Source: Desulfurococcales archaeon (lineage in GTDB: Archaea > Thermoproteota > Thermoprotei_A > Sulfolobales > Desulfurococcaceae). Taken from it: a DNA stretch of 45,753 nucleotides. Below are positions 39,965-45,753 of this stretch, piece after piece (within the stretch, counting starts at the first letter, position 1; each line of letters opens with the position of its first letter). Under the pieces are notes generated by a model that saw nothing but the letters and a program-made list of their open reading frames with translations, ran no database searches and was not told the origin of the DNA. Where the stretch lies: the NCBI GenBank assembly GCA_027067785.1, contig JAMOVL010000023.1:1-45753 (forward strand), given 5' to 3'. A program made the translations under genes and the position numbers.

Positions 39965-40628
39965 ATATAGTCAGTAAGGTTTCAGGCCTCGAGTTCAGCG
40001 GAGACGGAAAGAAGGTCTATTGCCCAAGGCACGGCTGGGTAGACTATGTTGTAACCAGTGACGGCCGCATTCTCTGCGGCTACGACAACCACGTATTATT
40101 CGATCCCAACAAGCCCAAAGAACTACCAACCAGCGAGCTCAAGAAAATAAAGAAAGAACTTGGACAAGTAATGGGCGAAATCCAGGAGCTACGAAACACA
40201 GCTCAAATGCAGCCAATACAATCATTTGAGAAGAAACGGGAACCATGTATAGAAGAGGAATCAATGGAAGAATAGGCCCCTCATAAAAAACCCAGTTTTT
40301 TACCTACAAAAGACCGTGATGACTGGAAAGAGATAGAGAAGCTAGTAGCGAAGCGTTACGGACGCCGTATCAAGAAAACAGCATACACAGCATACGGGGA
40401 TGACTGCTTCGACTCAATAATCGATAAGATACGACACAGCAAGCTCTACTACGAAATTAAAGAGTTCGTCAAAGAAGAGATCGGGAAAAAGTCGAAGTCA
40501 TTGTAAAAAGAACATCATAAAAGGGGAGGCTATAGCACTAGCGTCAAATACATAGGATCTTTGGGCTCCTTCCTCAACTATTTTAATAGTCACTTCAGTA
40601 TCTACGGTTTCCGTAAGCCTGTATCAAC

Positions 40629-40660
40629 AACGTTAAATTTATATACCAGCAACGTTTAAT
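40629..40660. promoter_or_regulatory. TATA-like box flanked by direct repeats AACGTTAAAT / AACGTTTAAT
   Basis: repeats at 40629-40638 and 40651-40660 (22-bp spacing) around ttatata; upstream of ORF 40800. Confidence 0.5.
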
Positions 40661-40799
40661 AACCCAAAAGCTTATTCGATTTAAAAACCTTAGGTATTGT
40701 TGGGAGAATAAGTACGCGGAAACAGATAACAGACTTGGCTGCAACGAGTACTGTAATAAACATATCTTGACTTGGCTAGGATGAGAGGGGCTGGGTAGT

Positions 40800-41387
40800 A
40801 TGGTACCATTTTTTAGACTAATTAAGCCTACTGGAAGAGAGAAGGTGAACTTAGATAGGATTCGTAATGATATTGTTCTTGCTCTTCTTTGGAAGCTTAG
40901 TAAAAAGACCCGCTTACCTATAACTGAGAAGAAAATCCAAAAACTTGTTTTCTTGGCATTATATATAGGTAAGAATGGTTTCTTTGAAGAAGAAGGGCTG
41001 CGAAAGATATTCGATGACTATCGTATAATATGGCATGGTGTATTTAGTGGTTTATTAAGAGATACATTAACTAAGCTAAGCTTCAAAGAAAAGATATTCA
41101 TAATTAGAGACGAAACTGCTACAGATATTATACTTGCTGATCTTGATGGAGCAAAAAAGGCGTATGACAAACTTAATGATCTTTTGAAACAAAAGATAGA
41201 TTGGGTTGTAGAGGTTTATGGCGATAAGACTGGAGATGAGCTAGAGGAGCTAATAAACAAAATATTTGGTATAGAAGGCAGTGAAGCAGGCAGCCTAAAG
41301 GCATTGGTCTTTGGCTCTAGAGTGGAAGACCTTATCATGGCTGCCAAGGTGTACGCTAGTGGAAAACAAGAAAAAGCCAGTATTTAA
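40800..41387 (+). CDS. hypothetical protein, weak Panacea/SocA-like resemblance (candidate antitoxin)
   Basis: ITEKKIQKLVFLALYIGKNGFF...DYRIIWHGVFSGLLRDTLTKLS...WVVEVYGDKTGDELEELINK; overlaps next gene. Confidence 0.45.
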   Translation: MVPFFRLIKPTGREKVNLDRIRNDIVLALLWKLSKKTRLPITEKKIQKLVFLALYIGKNGFFEEEGLRKIFDDYRIIWHGVFSGLLRDTLTKLSFKEKIFIIRDETATDIILADLDGAKKAYDKLNDLLKQKIDWVVEVYGDKTGDELEELINKIFGIEGSEAGSLKALVFGSRVEDLIMAAKVYASGKQEKASI

Positions 41388-41985
41388 AGCATTATTTGAT
41401 ACCAATGCTTTATCAATAATTCTTGGTGAAATACTTGCTACAGATCGTGGTAGAGATCCCGTTTATCCCAATGTACTCTTTGCCGTAAATAATGGGTTTC
41501 TCAGGATCTATGTAACACCAACGGTTCTAAGCGAACTACAGGGTGGTACAGTAGAAGCAGACCGAAGAATAGCTCTCCTTCATGAACTATTGAAGAGGAA
41601 CATAATTATTGTAACAAAAGATACGGAATGCTGTTACTCCAAGATACTTCGTGAGTGCATAGAGGACCTAGAAAATTTTCTTAAACCACGAGATCAATCT
41701 GATTATGAAATAGTAAAAGAATACTTTGCATACATAGAGACATCTACGGGTCAATCCCACATAGAAGAGATACCCCTTCTATTCATAACAGAGAATAAAA
41801 GAGATTTTACGGCTAACATAGCCAGTACAATAACGAGGTGTATAATGGACTATATAACACTAGAACTCCAAAGACGAGGATACGCAACCCCCGCAGGAGT
41901 CTATAATCTAAGATGGCTAGACTATCAGATAGGAAAGATACTAGAAAACATAGCAAAAAGACTAAAATGTATAAACAAAGAATAA
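41360..41985 (+). CDS. PIN-like nuclease (candidate toxin)
   Basis: KALFDTNALSIIL...TPTVLSELQGG...LLFITENKRDF; likely GTG start overlapping upstream ORF. Confidence 0.65.
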
Positions 41986-42359
41986 TGTGAAGTCATTCTA
42001 GTTGGGATCAAGGAGTTTATTACACTAATCTAAAAGTTTGTCTTAGCTTAATACTGGGATCTGTAGAAAGAATCAAGACTAAATCAAAATAATGTCCTCA
42101 CCCTAAAGATTTGATTGTACAGGTAGATCAAGGAATTTGTTAGACGAGAGATCGAGAAAAGATTGAGTTAAGCTGTCGTGGAAAGGGGGCGTATTCGCTG
42201 ACGCAATTATGTACTATCGTGAAAATGCCTTCAACACCCTTTCTGCTCTGCTGTATCAAGGATGTCCCGACGATCGGCAGCGGGCGGCCGACGAAAGTGG
42301 TCTTTCGCCAATGACTCGGTGAAAGCCTTGTTTTCGCCTACTCCTTATTGGTGTAAACC

Positions 42360-42986
42360 ATGAGTAGTTTTAACGGTTCAAGGGCTATTGGTTACATCAG
42401 GGTTTCTACTAAGCAGCAGGACGAGAATAACCAGAAACAAGCCATTCTAAAATATGCTGCTGAGCACGGGATCGAGATCCTAGAATGGTTTATTGACAAG
42501 GGAGAATCAAGAATGAAGCCCTGGAATAAGAGACCAGCAGCTAAGAGAATGGTTGAGTTCCTGGAGAGCGGCGGTAAAACCTTTGTAAACTATGTTGTAA
42601 TATTCGACTTTACAAGGCTTGGTGCAAGCATGCTTGATATTCTAAGCCTGTTCAACAAGTTGGAGAAAGAACTTGGTGTCAGGGTCATCAGCGTTAATGA
42701 TGAGTGGCTGAGATCTAATGATGAATCGCTTCGGAAGCTATTAATAGCTATTTTCTCCTGGATGGCCGAGATGGAGCTAAGATTAAGACGGGAGAGACAA
42801 CAAGCAGCCTGGGAGAGTGGTAAACAAAAAGGAAGGCCCCCAAAAGTAAAGGACGAGATCCTATTAAAATACTACAAGAAATACAGAAACTTGCCGAAGA
42901 AATATATTTGGTATAGGCTTAGAGAGAACGGCTACGATATCAGCTATGATCGTTTTCTTCGGAGACTTAAGAAACTTATCAAATAA
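42360..42986 (+). CDS. small serine recombinase (resolvase/invertase type)
   Basis: AIGYIRVSTKQQDENNQKQAILKYAAEHGIEI...VIFDFTRLGASMLDILSLFNKLE; C-term HTH. Confidence 0.93.
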   Translation: MSSFNGSRAIGYIRVSTKQQDENNQKQAILKYAAEHGIEILEWFIDKGESRMKPWNKRPAAKRMVEFLESGGKTFVNYVVIFDFTRLGASMLDILSLFNKLEKELGVRVISVNDEWLRSNDESLRKLLIAIFSWMAEMELRLRRERQQAAWESGKQKGRPPKVKDEILLKYYKKYRNLPKKYIWYRLRENGYDISYDRFLRRLKKLIK

Positions 42987-43007
42987 TAGTGGTATTTTTC
43001 TCTAGAT

Positions 43008-43057
43008 GGCTCAGATGATCGATCATTCTGGGGATTCTTCATAAAATCTTCTGAGCC
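43008..43057. repeat. inverted repeat GGCTCAGA...TCTGAGCC containing palindrome ATGATCGATCAT
   Basis: GGCTCAGA 43008-43015, TCTGAGCC 43050-43057, palindrome 43014-43025, just after recombinase stop. Confidence 0.6.
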
Positions 43058-43119
43058 CCCAAGAGCTTGGAGTCTTTTAAACATTATGTTTTCTTATTGC
43101 CCAGAATAGGGGCTCTGAA

Positions 43120-43332
43120 TTGTATTTATACATTGCAAGAGATCGAAAAGGCGATCGAGTTTATCGCTACCTAGTAGTTGAAGAAAAGATACGTGTTAAT
43201 GGTAAGCGGAGAAGCAGAAGAATAATACGAATACGTGTCGATGACGCCATCAAGATTCTATTAATGCTGAAAGAATGGTGCGGGGGGTGGGATTTGAACC
43301 CACGCAGGCCTACGCCATCGGGTCCTAAGCCC
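43120..43332 (+). pseudogene. int(N): N-terminal part of SSV-type integrase reading into tRNA-Leu att
   Basis: MYLYIARDRKGDRVYRYLVVEEKIRVNGKRRSRRIIRIRVDDAIKILLMLKE then WCGGWDLNPRRPTPSGPKP in the same frame as int(C). Confidence 0.75.
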
Positions 43333-43363
43333 GACCCCTTTGACCTAGCTCGGGCACCCCCGC
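43279..43363 (-). tRNA. tRNA-Leu(UAG), CCA encoded (43276-43278)
   Basis: GCGGGGG acceptor, loop CTTAGGA, long variable arm, GGGTTCAAATCCCA T arm. Confidence 0.94.
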
Positions 43364-43442
43364 ATCCATTATTGGGTTTAGTTGCGAGAGGGGTTTTAAT
43401 TGGTTTTCGGAGCTTTTTGTTAAAGCTTATATTTTATACTTC

Positions 43443-44156
43443 TTGTTTATTGTTATGGTGATAGGCTTCATGCCCCGGGTTAATGTTAGGCTTGTATCCT
43501 GGGAAGATATAGTTGATTGGGCTTGGGGTCTGGCCGATAAGATCAGGGCTTCAGGGTATAAGCCGGATGTTGTGGTTGCTCTTGCCCGTGGCGGCTATGT
43601 CCCTGCTAGGCTGATATGTGATTTTCTAGATATTGAGAACCTTCTGAGTATTCAGAGCCAGCACTGGACTGAGGCTGCTAAGGCTGAGGAGAAAGCTATT
43701 ATCAAGTTCCCCTACACAGTCGATCTGAGCGGTATGAAGGTACTACTTGTCGACGACATAGTGGATACTGGCGATACGCTCAGCCTCGCCAAGAAATTCG
43801 TCACCGAGAACTGGAAGCCGTTAGAAGCCAGGACAGCCGCGCTCCAATGGATAAGCCCCGTGGCGAAGTTCAAGCCGGACTACTACTATATCGAGGTCAA
43901 GGAGTGGATCTGGTTCCAGTATCCGTGGACCAGGCTCGAAGACACGTACCAGTTCATAAAACGCATGATGACTGAGACCTACAAGGAGACCGGTAAGAAA
44001 GAGTGGAGTTACCAAGAAATAATCGACGGGTTTAAGGAATGGTACGGTATAGACGTAGGGGAGAGATACTATCGCGACGCCCTGAGGATTCTTGAGGAAA
44101 AAGGAATAATTAAACACGACGAATCCTCCGGAAAATACGTTCTAGTGAAAACATAG
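43443..44156 (+). CDS. phosphoribosyltransferase with C-terminal winged-helix-like extension
   Basis: VLLVDDIVDTGDTLSLAKK PRPP motif; C-term YQEIIDGFKEWYGIDVGERYYRDALRILEEKGIIKHDESSGKYVLV. Confidence 0.88.
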   Translation: MFIVMVIGFMPRVNVRLVSWEDIVDWAWGLADKIRASGYKPDVVVALARGGYVPARLICDFLDIENLLSIQSQHWTEAAKAEEKAIIKFPYTVDLSGMKVLLVDDIVDTGDTLSLAKKFVTENWKPLEARTAALQWISPVAKFKPDYYYIEVKEWIWFQYPWTRLEDTYQFIKRMMTETYKETGKKEWSYQEIIDGFKEWYGIDVGERYYRDALRILEEKGIIKHDESSGKYVLVKT

Positions 44157-44181
44157 CTCCGACGATCGGGTGTAGGACAAC

Positions 44182-45003
44182 ATGTTAGTCAGACCAAAGG
44201 AACGGGTCGATATAGGAGTTATCGGGGGAAGCGGGCTCTACGGTATCGAAGAACTAGAGAACATTAAAGAGATAAAAGTATACACCCCCTACGGCGAACC
44301 CAGCGACAAACTAATCATTGGAGAGCTTAGAGGTAGAAGAATAGCTTTCCTACCCAGACACGGCCGGGGACACAGGATCCCGCCTCACCGGGTCAACTAT
44401 AGGGCGAACATATGGGCGCTGAAAACACTAGGAGCCAAATGGGTCTTATCATTCTCTGCTGTAGGTAGCCTCAGAGAGGACTATAGGCCGGGAGACTTCG
44501 TTGTACCAGACCAATTCATAGATATGACCAAGGGAGTAAGGCCTATGACCTTCTTCGAAGGGGGATGTGTAGCGCATGTTAGCATGGCGGACCCATTCTG
44601 CGAGCATCTCCGAAGAATAATAATAGATGCCGCCCACCACGTCCCTGGATTAACACTGCATGAAAAAGGCACTTACATCTGTATCGAGGGCCCAAGGTTC
44701 TCCACAAGGGCTGAGAGCAATATCTGGAAAAACGTGTTCCACGCAGACATAATAGGGATGACGCTCGTACCAGAAGTAGTACTGGCATGCGAGGCCGAGC
44801 TATGCTATGCCACAGTAGCCATGATAACAGACTACGATGTATGGGCTGAGAAACCCGTTACAGCCGAAGAAGTATTAAAGGTTATGAGGGAAAACACGGA
44901 GAAAGCTAAAAGACTACTGCCGGAAATAATCGAGAGAATACCGGATAAACCCGATGAGAGGTACTGTAGTTGTTGCAGAGCTCTCGAAAACGCAGTAATA
45001 TAG
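44182..45003 (+). CDS. 5'-methylthioadenosine phosphorylase-like purine nucleoside phosphorylase
   Basis: [57 protein letters not shown]-terminal CSCC. Confidence 0.95.
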   Translation: MLVRPKERVDIGVIGGSGLYGIEELENIKEIKVYTPYGEPSDKLIIGELRGRRIAFLPRHGRGHRIPPHRVNYRANIWALKTLGAKWVLSFSAVGSLREDYRPGDFVVPDQFIDMTKGVRPMTFFEGGCVAHVSMADPFCEHLRRIIIDAAHHVPGLTLHEKGTYICIEGPRFSTRAESNIWKNVFHADIIGMTLVPEVVLACEAELCYATVAMITDYDVWAEKPVTAEEVLKVMRENTEKAKRLLPEIIERIPDKPDERYCSCCRALENAVI

Positions 45004-45753
45004 GCTCTTTTAAAGACAGAGTCAAACATATTGAAAAGGTATCCAGGAATATAGAAGCTGAAATAAGGCGTTACTTAGAGAGCGCCAAGGGGAGACTCTA
45101 CATTACATATTCTCGTCTGGGCATTCTTCCAGCGAACGTATTATACTGGATAATATCAACCATTTCCCCATCAACCGACATAAGAATAATGGATGCCATG
45201 AGCTACTCCTACTTCGTAGCCGCCTATACCGAGCCCTCAACAATACTTTATTTTACAACCGATCCAGGCTCCAATATCACTCTCAGCCTGCTTCAAGCAG
45301 CAAGCTTAACTGGAAACAATGTTTTACTTGTAACCATAAAGCCTAGAAACGAGATCCTCGCAGACCTACTATCTCCGTATGAAAAAATAACCGTTGATCT
45401 CCACGACGAGATAGAAGCTTCCCTATCAATGAGTATAGCTTCATTCATCGCCGGTGTAAAAACATACAAAGGACTCGGCAGACGACATGATCGGCTCGAG
45501 AAACACGTCGATGAAGGATTCAGTCCAATAGTAGAGGAACTGCTGGAGAAATACAGTGACCTCATCAAAAAGGTTATAGAGACCAGAAAGATCATCGTTA
45601 CATCTTCGAAGATCTTGGAGCCCTCAGCCCTGGTAATATCGGAAGCGTTGAGGAGAAAAGGCATTAGTTCCGAATATGAGCCCATAGAATACGTTATGGG
45701 TCCCGGCGATGTACTGGTTATATCATCAACAGTCGAAGAACACTATATTAGGG
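44970..45753 (+). CDS. partial CDS running off the window; SIS-like/initiation-factor-2B-like fold possible, function uncertain
   Basis: open frame [49 protein letters not shown]...[15 protein letters not shown] to the window end. Confidence 0.55.
   Translation, partial: MLQSSRKRSNIGSFKDRVKHIEKVSRNIEAEIRRYLESAKGRLYITYSRLGILPANVLYWIISTISPSTDIRIMDAMSYSYFVAAYTEPSTILYFTTDPGSNITLSLLQAASLTGNNVLLVTIKPRNEILADLLSPYEKITVDLHDEIEASLSMSIASFIAGVKTYKGLGRRHDRLEKHVDEGFSPIVEELLEKYSDLIKKVIETRKIIVTSSKILEPSALVISEALRRKGISSEYEPIEYVMGPGDVLVISSTVEEHYIR

Larger units (their letters stand above)
39671..43275. mobile_element. element integrated in tRNA-Leu(UAG), SSV-type split-integrase architecture
   Basis: flanked by 57-bp att duplication, int(N) and int(C) at opposite ends in frame with each att copy. 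Confidence 0.85.

Noticed and set aside
43120-43461. ORF as a 113-aa standalone protein
   Set aside because: Its C-terminal half is the antisense of tRNA-Leu; only the int(N) part up to the att site is meaningful.

Overview
This window looks like hyperthermophilic crenarchaeal DNA, probably Desulfurococcales-like (inferred from gene content, intron-bearing tRNAs and the W-type aldehyde:ferredoxin oxidoreductase). The left ~17 kb is mostly core archaeal genes: NOL1/NOP2/Sun methylase, Nob1-like, NAD kinase, Trm5-like, DUF371, Pcm, FEN-1, CDC48/VAT, aEF-1beta, Pth2, TruD, a KH-like protein, then an AOR/polyferredoxin/FAD-oxidoreductase operon. tRNA genes: Arg(CCU) with intron, Arg(UCG), Thr(UGU) with intron, Leu(UAG). 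Two regions stand out. (1) 17450-21920: downstream of tRNA-Arg(UCG) lie four ~1-1.3 kb cassettes. Each carries a toxin-antitoxin-type module (HEPN/MNT + UPF0175; VapBC; VapBC; DUF5615/DUF433 + decayed UPF0175). Each ends with the same layout: direct repeat, direct repeat, inverted repeat, TATA-like box, tRNA-Arg-like 3' half. No recombinase gene is visible. This resembles a tRNA-punctuated, integron-like TA cassette array and is the best candidate for an undescribed system. (2) 39614-43332: an element in tRNA-Leu(UAG) bounded by a 57-bp perfect direct repeat, with an SSV-type integrase split into int(N) and a truncated int(C), a serine recombinase, and a candidate Panacea/SocA-like + PIN pair. 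Other observations include genes with in-frame TAG codons or frameshifts, a permease-nucleotidyltransferase fusion, and candidate box C/D and other structured RNAs. All calls come from reading the sequence and supplied ORFs; no database search was run.
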